Assembly: GCA_946478755.1 (NCBI GenBank)
Contig: CAMLDJ010000022.1
Location: 1-38,002, forward strand
Length of the DNA: 38,002 bases
Source: an uncultured Pedobacter sp.
GTDB lineage: Bacteria > Bacteroidota > Bacteroidia > Sphingobacteriales > Sphingobacteriaceae
Direction: 5' to 3'
Shown here: positions 8,529-16,411 of the stretch, one piece after another
Layout of the letters: every line of letters starts with the position of its first letter
Position numbering within the stretch: the first letter of the stretch is position 1
The notes under the pieces: generated by a model
The model's input: only the letters and a program-made list of their open reading frames with translations
What the model was told of the DNA's origin: nothing
The model's database searches: none
Translations under genes and position numbers: made by a program

Positions 8529-9521
8529 TTAATTGTTTTTTTGTTTTATCAATAGTTGCAGCTGCTGTTTTAATTCGAGATAGCCTTTTCCCAAACCATC
8601 TATATTTACCTGCTGCTTTCTGTTTACCTCTTTTTCATTTTTAAGCTGTTTATCTTTTTCGATCAGATGCAAGGTGAGTTCCTCGACTTTTTGTAACAGT
8701 TTAATGTTCAGCTCTCCCAGGTTTACCCCATTTTCTACCATTTGCTTAGCGGTCGGGATCTCGGGCAGGTGTTTATTGGTTTTTACGAATTTTTCGAGTT
8801 CTGCTAACACTGGGAGTTTATAAGCAGGCTCAAACACAAAATCGGCACCTGCAGTGGTAGAGACCTTAATTTCGCGGGCACCTATCGTTCCCGCTACGGT
8901 AAGTTTATCCTGCGGGGTAGTGGTGCCAATGCCCACATTACCTAAGGCAGATCCATCAGTTTTAGTAGCCAGAACGGTATTTCCATTTAGTGATTTGATC
9001 ACATCCAAATCACCACCATCAGCATTGTTACCCACGCCAAAACCATGCTGATATACACCCCGAAGTGCCCAGTTTTGTGCCCCTGTAATTCCTGAAAAAC
9101 CTAACGAAACGATACCTGCCACATTTTTATTGGGAAAATTAGCTTGATCTAGAATAGCCCTAATATTTCCATTTACCAAAAGCCTATCATTTGTGGCAGC
9201 TGTACCAATACCCAAATTACCCATCAAAAAGCTGGCTCCGCCGAAATTTGCCGCAAGAGAAACATTAGGCGTTTGTGGACTGTCCCATACCGAAAAATTA
9301 AGGGAGGTACCGCTACCACTGATACGGGTAGCGCTATAGCCAGACCACCACATCATACTACTGTCATGCCTGGTGCCCCCATCACCGTCGCTTCCGATTA
9401 CGACATCAGCAGCATAAGGATTAGCGGCATCAACAAGATTGTTTCCTGTAGTTAGTACTTTAGTTTGTGCAGAAGCAACACTTGCTGAACATAGCAAGAT
9501 TGAGAGCAATAAAATTTTCAT
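8529..9521 (-). CDS. Tail-fibre-like secreted protein A (C-terminal coil type 1)
   Basis: 330 aa. Signal peptide of about 19 residues (ends ASVASA-Q). A beta-rich N-terminal part precedes two fibre motifs (LGIGTAATNDRLLVNGN at about 100 and VGIGTTTPQDKLTVAG at about 195). The conserved C-terminal domain of Bacteroidota tail-fibre-like proteins follows: DFVFEPAYKLP, NKHLPEIPTA, NGVNLGELN, LLQKVEELTLHLIE. A Lys/Gln-rich coiled coil of about 50 residues ends the chain. Such proteins are thought to trimerise into fibres. No phage genes surround it, so a host surface fibre is more likely than a phage tail. It shares 104 identical bases with the next gene upstream. Confidence 0.85.
   Translation of the reverse strand: MKILLLSILLCSASVASAQTKVLTTGNNLVDAANPYAADVVIGSDGDGGTRHDSSMMWWSGYSATRISGSGTSLNFSVWDSPQTPNVSLAANFGGASFLMGNLGIGTAATNDRLLVNGNIRAILDQANFPNKNVAGIVSLGFSGITGAQNWALRGVYQHGFGVGNNADGGDLDVIKSLNGNTVLATKTDGSALGNVGIGTTTPQDKLTVAGTIGAREIKVSTTAGADFVFEPAYKLPVLAELEKFVKTNKHLPEIPTAKQMVENGVNLGELNIKLLQKVEELTLHLIEKDKQLKNEKEVNRKQQVNIDGLGKGYLELKQQLQLLIKQKNN
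8836..8939. repeat. Perfect 104-bp direct repeat, copy 1
   Basis: Identical by eye to 9835-9938, with clear similarity continuing toward the 3' ends of both tail-fibre genes. It encodes the junction from the last VGIGTTTP motif into the ADFVFE region. Exact nucleotide identity between genes whose N-terminal halves are unrelated points to recent recombination or gene conversion of the C-terminal module. Confidence 0.85.
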
Positions 9522-9593
9522 ATGATTTGATTGGTTTTGGGTTAAAATTTAAAAGGGCATTGGTTTTCAGACTTCTAACAGATTACTGCTAAA

Positions 9594-10913
9594 TCATTTC
9601 ATCTTTTTATTTAGGATTTTGATGTACGCATCCTGAGTTTCAACTTTTTTACTTAACTCAATAAGATGCAAAGTCAGTTCTTCGACTTTTTGCAACAGTT
9701 TAATGTTAAGCTCCCCCAGGTTTACACCATTTTCTACCATTTGCCTGGCGGTTGGGATCTCAGGAAGGTGTTTGTTGGTTTTGACAAATTTTTCGAGTTC
9801 TGCTAGCTCCGGGAGTTTATAAGCGGGCTCAAATACAAAATCGGCACCTGCAGTGGTAGAGACCTTAATTTCGCGGGCACCTATCGTTCCCGCTACGGTA
9901 AGTTTATCCTGCGGGGTAGTGGTGCCAATGCCCACATTCCCATTGCCTAATAACCTTAACAGTTGTTTCTCTTGACTGGCGTTATTATAACTATAAAAAG
10001 CGAATCCACCTTGAGATCCGGCTCCTTCATTGGCCACAAAATCCGTTTCTCCATCGCCAGCAGCCCTATTCCACCCGATCAGCATTTTGCCCGTACCTGC
10101 TAAATTTTGATATGCCGCAGGATTTCCGGATATATCAAGATTTGCACTCTGACCACCCAATTTTGCAGTGCCCTGAACATCCAATTTTGCACTAGGTGCA
10201 TTGGTACCAATACCCACATTGCCTGTAGTGGTAAGATCAGCATCGACATATAGCTTCGAAAAATAGGAGTTGGGTCCGCCCCCATAGGCCAGAGGATTCC
10301 GCGAAGAGTTCAATCCCGCGCTTTCTAGATACAGTACATTGGAGCCATCAGCCGCCAGCCTAAACTGCGGCCCTCCACTGCCATACCTATGGAAAACAAG
10401 CGTAGGTGATGAGTTGGTAACCGTTCCCTGATTGTTCACAATCTCTATACTGTTTGTTGTCAGGGCAGCGTTTGTCCAGGAATACCCTTCTATACTTGTA
10501 TTCCCATAACTGAACCATGCCTGACCATCTATTCTTCCAGTCCCCGCTACATCAAAGCTATATTGCGGAATCCTTCCGATTCCGACCTTTCCATCGTTTT
10601 CCATTACAACCTTTTGCCAGGCTTGGCCAGGATTGTTGTTGGTTTTTCTGAAATACAGACCCTGATCAAAAAAACTACCTGCAAACTGCATGGCATAATT
10701 ATTTTCAGTACTGCTATGTCTAACATCGAGCAAATGCCACCAGCTACTGGCACCCGCAGGATAGTTTATCGGATTAACTGTTTCAAAAAAGCCTGATACT
10801 GCCCCGGCATTTCCCTGAAGGCCAGCATTGTCCCTTGTTTGGGACTGAACTATAGTCGTTAGCGGGAAAATAAAAAATAATAAGAGTGCAGATAATTTGA
10901 TGGTATTTTTCAT
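9594..10913 (-). CDS. Tail-fibre-like secreted protein B (C-terminal coil type 1)
   Basis: 439 aa. Signal peptide about 1-25 (ends IVQSQ). The N-terminal domain (about 30-105, with INYPAGASSWWHLLDVRH and FRKTNNNPGQAWQKV) resembles pyocin/phage-fibre knob-like sequence. Three fibre motifs follow (VGIGRIPQYSFDVAG, VGIGTNAPSAKLDVQG, VGIGTTTPQDKLTVAG), then the same C-terminal domain as protein A and a shorter coil. The start overlaps the stop of the upstream paralogue by one base (TAATG), so translation is coupled. Function is inferred: a surface or secreted fibre. Confidence 0.85.
   Translation of the reverse strand: MKNTIKLSALLLFFIFPLTTIVQSQTRDNAGLQGNAGAVSGFFETVNPINYPAGASSWWHLLDVRHSSTENNYAMQFAGSFFDQGLYFRKTNNNPGQAWQKVVMENDGKVGIGRIPQYSFDVAGTGRIDGQAWFSYGNTSIEGYSWTNAALTTNSIEIVNNQGTVTNSSPTLVFHRYGSGGPQFRLAADGSNVLYLESAGLNSSRNPLAYGGGPNSYFSKLYVDADLTTTGNVGIGTNAPSAKLDVQGTAKLGGQSANLDISGNPAAYQNLAGTGKMLIGWNRAAGDGETDFVANEGAGSQGGFAFYSYNNASQEKQLLRLLGNGNVGIGTTTPQDKLTVAGTIGAREIKVSTTAGADFVFEPAYKLPELAELEKFVKTNKHLPEIPTARQMVENGVNLGELNIKLLQKVEELTLHLIELSKKVETQDAYIKILNKKMK
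9835..9938. repeat. Perfect 104-bp direct repeat, copy 2
   Basis: Second copy of the repeat at 8836-8939, in the same position of the tail-fibre C-terminal module. The copies lie 999 bp apart in the same orientation. Recombination between them would delete one gene's C-terminus and join the N-terminus of protein B to the C-terminus of protein A in frame. Confidence 0.85.
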
Positions 10914-11887
10914 TATTTCAATTTCTTTAAAATTTCCTGAAGGATTTTATCTTGTTTAGCTAGCTTTTCTTCGAGCTTTGTTGCCTGTCCGCCCTGAGCG
11001 TTGAGCTGCTTGTCTTTCTCAATCAGATGCAAGGTCAGCTCTTCTATCTTTTTCTGTTGCAGCCTGAGCATTTCACCCACACCCAGTCCGTTTGCTTCAA
11101 TTTCTTTTGCAGAAGGCATTTCGGGCAGGTGTTTATTTGTTTTAATGTAACTTTCTAATCCTTTCAAGGTTCCAACATCATAGCCTTCCTCAAAAACATA
11201 ATCCGGCCAGTGGGCAGTTTCTACTTTGATTTCATGTGCCCTAATCTTTCCATTAACTGAAAGCCTTTCTCGAGGGCTAACGGTTCCAATGCCGATATTA
11301 CCATTAGAATTGATCGCCATCGCAGTTAATTTACTGTCTGCTACATCAACATTCCCATGTACATTGAAGTTGAGTCCCATATTCCGTATCCCTGGATAAC
11401 CCGTTGCTGCTGGAAATCCACCACAACAGATCCAATCCGGTGTTGATTCGATTGAAGCACCAAAATAATTAGGGATAACATCCCTAAATCCGGGGAAGTA
11501 TATCCCTTTGGCAATATTTGGACTATTATAATCCCCTAAAGTAATCGACTCGTCTCCACCTGTAATATGCAATCGGCTTAGATTGTTGGATGTTCCAAGT
11601 CCAAGGTTACCATTCTTATCTAAAAACATTCTGGATTGTCCTTCAGTAAAAAATCGCAGGCCGGCATATCCCGAAAAATAGGCAAACGGCGCTGGAGTTG
11701 GGGACTCATTATACCATCCTAAACCATAATGAGAAACAGTATTTCCCATAAAGCTGAATGCATCGCCAGAACTATAAGCTAACCCAAACTGATTTAAATT
11801 AGCCGGAGTTTGACCATTTGCTGTAGCAGAATAAAATACTAGTGCAATTACCAATATATCCCCTAGTTTTTTGATGTTGGTTTTCAT
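10913..11887 (-). CDS. Tail-fibre-like secreted protein C (C-terminal coil type 2)
   Basis: 324 aa. Signal peptide about 1-26 (ends TANG-Q). Fibre motifs at LGLGTSNNLSRLHITGG and IGIGTVSPRERLSVNGK lead into IRAHEIKVE and the second subtype of the C-terminal domain (WPDYVFEEGYDV, ESYIKTNKHLPEMPSA, EELTLHLIEKDKQL). A long coiled coil of about 50 residues ends the chain. Its C-terminal domain is closer to the tail-fibre gene at 36628-37839 than to its direct neighbours. First intact gene of the three-gene tail-fibre cluster; a decayed relative and a shared three-box element lie upstream. Confidence 0.85.
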   Translation of the reverse strand: MKTNIKKLGDILVIALVFYSATANGQTPANLNQFGLAYSSGDAFSFMGNTVSHYGLGWYNESPTPAPFAYFSGYAGLRFFTEGQSRMFLDKNGNLGLGTSNNLSRLHITGGDESITLGDYNSPNIAKGIYFPGFRDVIPNYFGASIESTPDWICCGGFPAATGYPGIRNMGLNFNVHGNVDVADSKLTAMAINSNGNIGIGTVSPRERLSVNGKIRAHEIKVETAHWPDYVFEEGYDVGTLKGLESYIKTNKHLPEMPSAKEIEANGLGVGEMLRLQQKKIEELTLHLIEKDKQLNAQGGQATKLEEKLAKQDKILQEILKKLK

Positions 11888-11932
11888 TTGAGTGTATATT
11901 AATATTAAATGATTTATTGCTTAGCTGATTTG

Positions 11933-12221
11933 TCAAGCTATTATTAATTCATCACCTGTGATATGCAGCTTGCTCCCCGGCTGGCTGGTCATGAAAAAGG
12001 CTGAAATATCTTCCCAGATAAGTGCCTCCGGTAAAATCATCATGATAGTTCAGTACCAGGGCTTTACTATCCCCATGAACAATAGCTCTTCCGCCAGCAC
12101 CCCCGGGAGGGAAAACAAGATTAACATCTGCCGCAGCATTAAAGGTAAAATAAGGTGCCTAGGCATATAATAACACTACATTAAAAACCAGTAGAATAAC
12201 GGAGAGTATATATTTTTTCAT
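11933..12221 (-). pseudogene. Decayed tail-fibre-like gene (nonsense codon plus frameshift)
   Basis: An ATG at 12221 opens a perfect 20-residue signal peptide (MKKYILS...LLYA). Codon 21, where these proteins nearly always have Gln, is TAG (12161-12159), one base from CAG. The frame then reads on sensibly (APYFTFNAAADVNLVF, GGRAIVHGDSKALVLNYHDDF) until about 12010, where the coding sense moves to another frame (QPGSKLHITGDELIIA, stop at 11933-11935). SKLHITGD matches SRLHITGG of the next gene. The remainder, including the C-terminal coil, is gone. Two lesions and truncation make this a pseudogene. The three-box element lies 71 bp upstream, so its promoter may now serve the intact genes. Confidence 0.75.
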
Positions 12222-12291
12222 ATTGTCACGGCATGTTAAAAACTTAGAACCTCATCCAAACTAAATAAAAGAACCAACCCTGCCTTAGTTT

Positions 12292-12338
12292 TTTGACAAA
12301 CGATCAAAATGAAGTGACAAACATTGGTTTTGAAGTGA
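12292..12338 (-). promoter_or_regulatory. Three-box element, site A (upstream of the tail-fibre cluster)
   Basis: On the plus strand: TTTGACAAACGAT at 12292-12304, AAATGAAGTGA at 12307-12317, TTTTGAAGTGA at 12328-12338. The second and third boxes start exactly 21 bp apart, and the first starts 15 bp before the second. Sites B and C have the same spacing. Located 71 bp upstream of the decayed gene start at 12221. Two helical turns between repeats suggest a protein dimer or tandem monomers on one face of the DNA. Confidence 0.6.
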
Positions 12339-12478
12339 TAATGTAAAAACCAATTTTACCAGTTTGATTATACTATCAAAGTCTTGCAGAAAAATGATAG
12401 CCATTAAGCGCTAGGCGAGAAACAGATAATAAATCATTTTTGCTATTGAACAGCGCATTCAAGATTTGATACAATTGC

Positions 12479-12649
12479 TTAATATCCCTCAAAAACCATC
12501 CTGAAAAACCCGCTACCTACATCCAATGCCGGCATCTGAAGAAACTTCTTCAACTTTAAGCCGCCAGCAGGATAGTTAAGAGAAACATTAAAATTCAGCC
12601 CATTACGGTTATAGCGGTGCGCAGTTCCGACAAGAAAACACAGCGATTT
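12479..12649 (-). pseudogene. Coding-like remnant, possibly from an SpvB/TcB-like gene
   Basis: A 56-codon open stretch with no start codon near its beginning, between the GspM-like gene and site A. It reads NGLNFNVSLNYPAGGLKL followed by DVGSGFF and a stop. The pattern VSLNYPAGGLK...VGSGF resembles the entry motif of the two SpvB-like proteins here (VQLSYHSGGIK...WVGTGW). Alternatively it is the C-terminal strand of an outer-membrane barrel, as it ends in an aromatic residue. It could also be chance. With the neighbouring tail-fibre pseudogene it suggests a decayed cargo module in this 833-bp gap. Confidence 0.35.
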
Positions 12650-12720
12650 TTAGGGATATGCAGCAAACATGAGCACTAGATCCTTAAACTGACTTATCTA
12701 GTTTTTTAACAAAAAAGAGC

Positions 12721-13266
12721 CTAAAACGACCGTCCCACTAAAGTAATTGCAAGATTAAGATCCTTACGTTCATCATCCTGGAACTGATTTTTCTTCATTG
12801 AGAGATTCAGCTCCGATAAACGGCCCACACCTTTGGCTCGGATGAGGGTATCAAGGAAACGGGTGATGTTAAAATAATTTCCTTTCAACAAAAATTGCTT
12901 CCTGACCAGGTCTTTTGTGAATTTACCAGTATCTACCGGCAGGCCCTTATCCTCCGGATCAAAACTGATCAGCACATGTTCAGCAACAGCCATACCCGAA
13001 ACAGACTGCCAAATATGGTTCTCACTGTTCTGCTTCCTGATGCGGTATCCCTTCAGTACCTCCTGATAAAAACTGTTCTTCCGCCGGATCTGGGGCAGCG
13101 CACTGTCCGAAAAGCCTTCATCCTTCCCTGCTTTTCTAAGCTCATTATTGGTGATAACGGCATCTATGGTCTGTTTAAATGAAAAAATATACGAGAGGTA
13201 AAGCACCAATACCATCAAGAGGCCCAAACCCACTCGTTTTTGTCTGTAACCGATCTTTTTGAGCAT
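12721..13266 (-). CDS. GspM/PilO-like inner-membrane assembly protein
   Basis: 181 aa. A short basic cytoplasmic start, one transmembrane helix (about 12-29, VGLGLLMVLVLYLSYIF), a coiled region, and a C-terminal periplasmic alpha/beta domain ending LNLAITLVGRSF. Sequence similarity to GspM or PilO is weak by eye; the assignment rests on topology, size and position as the last gene of the operon, one base after the GspL-like gene. In T2SS and T4P, M/O proteins pair with L/N in the inner-membrane platform. The region LKGNYFNITRFLDTLI resembles the ferredoxin-like fold segment of PilO-type proteins. Confidence 0.65.
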   Translation of the reverse strand: MLKKIGYRQKRVGLGLLMVLVLYLSYIFSFKQTIDAVITNNELRKAGKDEGFSDSALPQIRRKNSFYQEVLKGYRIRKQNSENHIWQSVSGMAVAEHVLISFDPEDKGLPVDTGKFTKDLVRKQFLLKGNYFNITRFLDTLIRAKGVGRLSELNLSMKKNQFQDDERKDLNLAITLVGRSF

Positions 13267-13267
13267 A

Positions 13268-14461
13268 TCAATAACTGATTAAAAGACTGAATGTGTAATT
13301 TTCCTGTTCGGGATTATCCTGGTAACGCAACAATTTAACTGTCTTGACCCATTTTTTTTCCTTTAACAGGAATATCCAATTGTTTACCGCGATCAGATTA
13401 TCCGTTTCTCCCGAAATATTGATCTGTGGAATGTGTTTCTGTTTTTCCTGCTCCGTGGTATAAGCATTATAGGCAATCGATGAAAGCCTCACCTGCCGCG
13501 GTCTGCTTTTTCCGATCTCATCGGTCAAAAAACCATAATTGTACCCCCCATTCCAGTTTAGCCGGACCAGTTCCTGTTCGCTCTGCGCAATATTTCTTTG
13601 CATCAGTTCCACCTGATCGGCTGTGGCCGAAAGGTGGCCAACCTGCCGGGACAGTGAAGCGTTCTCTGAATTATAGTGCATGTACATCAAAAAACTGATC
13701 AACAGCATAAAAAAAAGTACCAACAGAAAAAACATCCCACTTTTCTTCAGTTTCAGCTGTTCAAAATAATTGAAAACCGATTCTTCAACTTTTGGAACCC
13801 TAGCCGAAACCTGATCAACCTCATCATAGAGAAAGAACTGTACAGCTGAGGCATATGCTACCATCTGATTTCCAGGAATATCTCCTATCCTATTGTCATG
13901 CGCCTCATCTTCAACTTCATTTAATGCGTAACGGTAATCCAGGAATTTTCCATCTTCGTCGACTTTAAATTGATGATTAGCAAATGCAATTGTATTTCCT
14001 TTTGCCTTAAAATGATGCGAGAGATGAAAACTGACCATCCCGCCCAGAGAAAGTGCATACACTTTTATCCCTGCCCGCTCCATCTTTTCCAAAAGATCGT
14101 CTACCGCCGGTTTTCGTACGATACTGACCAGTGCAGCTTTTTCGGAAACAAATTCCTGGATATAAAAATCTTTTTCCTCAACTGCAGGAAATACCTTAAT
14201 AAAGAACTGGTTTAGCTGCTGATCACCAGGTTTCTCTATACTCCGGTGCAATATCCCTTTCCCGCTCAGGGATAGCGAAACCAAGTGATTTCTTGGAAGC
14301 TTTTCCAGTACCTGGACCAAGGTCCCCTGAAAATGTTTATGATCAATAGCATCAAGCTTGCCTTTGTTCTTTTTAACCAGCGTATAGCAGCAATTATAAT
14401 GGTTATCACCAATGATCTGCAGTTCTACTCCAAGTACAAGGTCAAAAAAATCAAGCAGCAT
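13268..14461 (-). CDS. GspL / PilM-PilN-like inner-membrane assembly protein
   Basis: 397 aa. An N-terminal cytoplasmic part (about 1-230) has the character of the actin-like PilM/GspL domain, then one transmembrane helix (about 242-262, GMFFLLVLFFMLLISFLMY), a coiled coil (about 265-305) and a periplasmic domain with PilN-like features (PRQVRLSSIAYNAY, then INISGETDNLIAVNNWIFLL). A single chain carrying both parts is the GspL arrangement rather than separate PilM and PilN. It should couple the ATPase to the pseudopilus base. The start lies 3 bp after the secretin stop. The actin-like motifs are poorly conserved, so nucleotide binding is doubtful. Confidence 0.7.
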   Translation of the reverse strand: MLLDFFDLVLGVELQIIGDNHYNCCYTLVKKNKGKLDAIDHKHFQGTLVQVLEKLPRNHLVSLSLSGKGILHRSIEKPGDQQLNQFFIKVFPAVEEKDFYIQEFVSEKAALVSIVRKPAVDDLLEKMERAGIKVYALSLGGMVSFHLSHHFKAKGNTIAFANHQFKVDEDGKFLDYRYALNEVEDEAHDNRIGDIPGNQMVAYASAVQFFLYDEVDQVSARVPKVEESVFNYFEQLKLKKSGMFFLLVLFFMLLISFLMYMHYNSENASLSRQVGHLSATADQVELMQRNIAQSEQELVRLNWNGGYNYGFLTDEIGKSRPRQVRLSSIAYNAYTTEQEKQKHIPQINISGETDNLIAVNNWIFLLKEKKWVKTVKLLRYQDNPEQENYTFSLLISY

Positions 14462-14464
14462 AGT

Positions 14465-16411
14465 TTAATACAAAATTGTGGGTTTGATAAAAACCAGGGT
14501 AACCACCTTGTTATTCGATTTTTCCCTACTGCTGAACAACCATTTCAAGACCGGGATCCGCGATAAGATGGGAACACCTGAACCAGACTCATTACTTTCA
14601 GTACGCTCAAGTCCTCCCAGAACGATCATATCTTCGTTTTTCGCCCTGATAATAGAACTAAACTTACTTGTTGATTTCGGAGGAGGGGCATTCAATGGAG
14701 GGCTACCGATGAAATCAGAGATATTCACCTTAATGTTCAGGGTAACCTGATCATCACCCGACACGACCGGCCTGATATCGATTTCCAGGTTTGCATTCAC
14801 CTCTGTAAACTGCTCGGTCACTACCGTCTGGGCATTAAGAGAAGGGATTACATTCTGTGTTTTCTGACTATAGTATCTTGAGCTTCCGATACTCAGATTT
14901 GCAGAATGGCCATTGAGTGTGGAGAGCTTGGGAACAGATCGGATGTCCACATTACTGTTATTTTCCAGGGCACTAAGCTTGACATAAAAATTTGGCGTTA
15001 CCCGCCCCAGGTTTACCGAACCGTTCCGGCCCAGTCTGGAGAGGAAATTATTGATCGAATTTGCCCCAAAGGTATAATCGATCCCCGGGAGTATCGTCCC
15101 TCCTGTTCTCACACTGTCTGACACGCCTGCCGAAATACCGGTCTTCACTGACTTTCCCTTTCTGACATCGACAAGTGTGACTTCGATCAGCACCATAGGG
15201 ACCACCCTGTCGATCTGTTTGATGAAATTTTCAATCTCCATTACCTGTGGTGCAGAACCCGAAAGCAGGATGCTGTTCTGTTCACGGAATTCCTTGATTT
15301 CCACCCCCCTTTTCCAATCGTTGGGGATCATCATCTGAACAGTATCCAAAGAGCGGTGCTGCAACTGTACAATCCTGTTCGCCCGCAGCCCTTCCAATTT
15401 TCGCTCACCGATCAGATAAACACCACTATCTTTTCTATAGGTATATTCGGTACCCTGAAATAAAGCAGTAAGAAAAGTATCATAATCAATATTGTTCAAT
15501 CTGGCACTTACATTACCCTTAATATCCGAATAGATAAAATAATTTGCCCCAACTTCTGTAGAAGCAGATTTTATCAGGTCAAGGATCGGCGTATTCAATG
15601 CATCAACATTTAACATCCGCTTACCTGAAGCATCTTTTTTACCCGAAAGATTAAAATTCCCGCTCCCGCCACCAGAAGTGGGCCCTGCTTTCATATTTCT
15701 TTTGACCGCTGTAGCATTATCGCCGTTCACGTACAGTTCCTCACCATCACCAAGTGGCTGAAAAATAAACACCCCATCATTGGTACGGTTCATTTTCAGT
15801 TCATTTGCATAAGCCATTTTTTCCAATGCCACCTCAAATGGAGCAGCAGCAATAAACCCTGTTACTTTTTTAGTCAACAGATTGACCGGTACGATTACAT
15901 TTTTCTGTGAAAGCTGGCTGATTTTCTTGGCCACCAGGCCCAAAGAATCGTTATTGAGCTCAAAGCCAAGATAGTCATTTGAAGCGTTATAGGTCACCCG
16001 GATATCCCTGGGCAAAACAACAGTTTTAGCGGCAGGTATTTTGGAAATCGACATGATTGATCCGATCAGATTGATATCCAGATCATATTCCTTTGCAATA
16101 AAAAGCAGCACATTTAGCGCTGTTTCGTTCCTGAAATTGGTATAGACCTTAAAATTCAACTGTGGGTCGATATTGATGTTCAGGTTATTTGACTGCGCCA
16201 ATGCCCTAAGGAATTCCTGCGCCGATGCCCCCGACATGGACAGCTGTACCTGCTGGTTTAAACCTGGCACCGTAACCGAAAGATTGCGCAGACGCTCATC
16301 TATTACCTTTAACCGGTCGCCTTGAACGAGGTTCTGGGAAAAGCCTGTTTTGCCAACCAGGACAAGCAGCATCATGATGATGAACAGAAGCGTTATATTT
16401 TTGTTTTTCAT
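14465..16411 (-). CDS. gspD: Secretin (GspD/PilQ type) with three STN-like repeats
   Basis: 648 aa. Signal peptide about 1-25. Three successive STN/N0-like domains seem visible (about 54-124, 149-217 and 266-337), each with the pattern of a short strand, an 'xxALxxLAxxxxLN' helix and a closing strand. A Gly/Ser linker (about 243-258) separates the second and third. A Secretin_N/N1-like domain (about 345-403, SLDTVQMMIP...IENFIKQID) and the secretin barrel follow (about 404-647: VPMVLIEVTLVDV, VPKLSTLNGHSANLSIG, EDMIVLGGL, GVPILSRIPVLKWLF, VTLVFIKPTIL). It forms the outer-membrane channel. T2SS and T4P secretins usually have one N0 domain. Its ATG directly follows the GspE stop with no gap. 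Confidence 0.95.
   Translation of the reverse strand: MKNKNITLLFIIMMLLVLVGKTGFSQNLVQGDRLKVIDERLRNLSVTVPGLNQQVQLSMSGASAQEFLRALAQSNNLNINIDPQLNFKVYTNFRNETALNVLLFIAKEYDLDINLIGSIMSISKIPAAKTVVLPRDIRVTYNASNDYLGFELNNDSLGLVAKKISQLSQKNVIVPVNLLTKKVTGFIAAAPFEVALEKMAYANELKMNRTNDGVFIFQPLGDGEELYVNGDNATAVKRNMKAGPTSGGGSGNFNLSGKKDASGKRMLNVDALNTPILDLIKSASTEVGANYFIYSDIKGNVSARLNNIDYDTFLTALFQGTEYTYRKDSGVYLIGERKLEGLRANRIVQLQHRSLDTVQMMIPNDWKRGVEIKEFREQNSILLSGSAPQVMEIENFIKQIDRVVPMVLIEVTLVDVRKGKSVKTGISAGVSDSVRTGGTILPGIDYTFGANSINNFLSRLGRNGSVNLGRVTPNFYVKLSALENNSNVDIRSVPKLSTLNGHSANLSIGSSRYYSQKTQNVIPSLNAQTVVTEQFTEVNANLEIDIRPVVSGDDQVTLNIKVNISDFIGSPPLNAPPPKSTSKFSSIIRAKNEDMIVLGGLERTESNESGSGVPILSRIPVLKWLFSSREKSNNKVVTLVFIKPTILY

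Noticed and set aside
8529..11887. Prophage or contractile-tail (T6SS/eCIS/R-type pyocin) locus suggested by tail-fibre-like proteins
   Set aside because: No sheath, tube, baseplate, portal, terminase or lysis genes are present, and the fibre proteins have Sec signal peptides and sit among secretion genes.
11958..12170. 70-aa plus-strand open frame in the gap before the fibre cluster
   Set aside because: It is the antisense of the decayed fibre gene at 11933-12221, whose minus-strand frames make sense as a signal peptide and fibre sequence.
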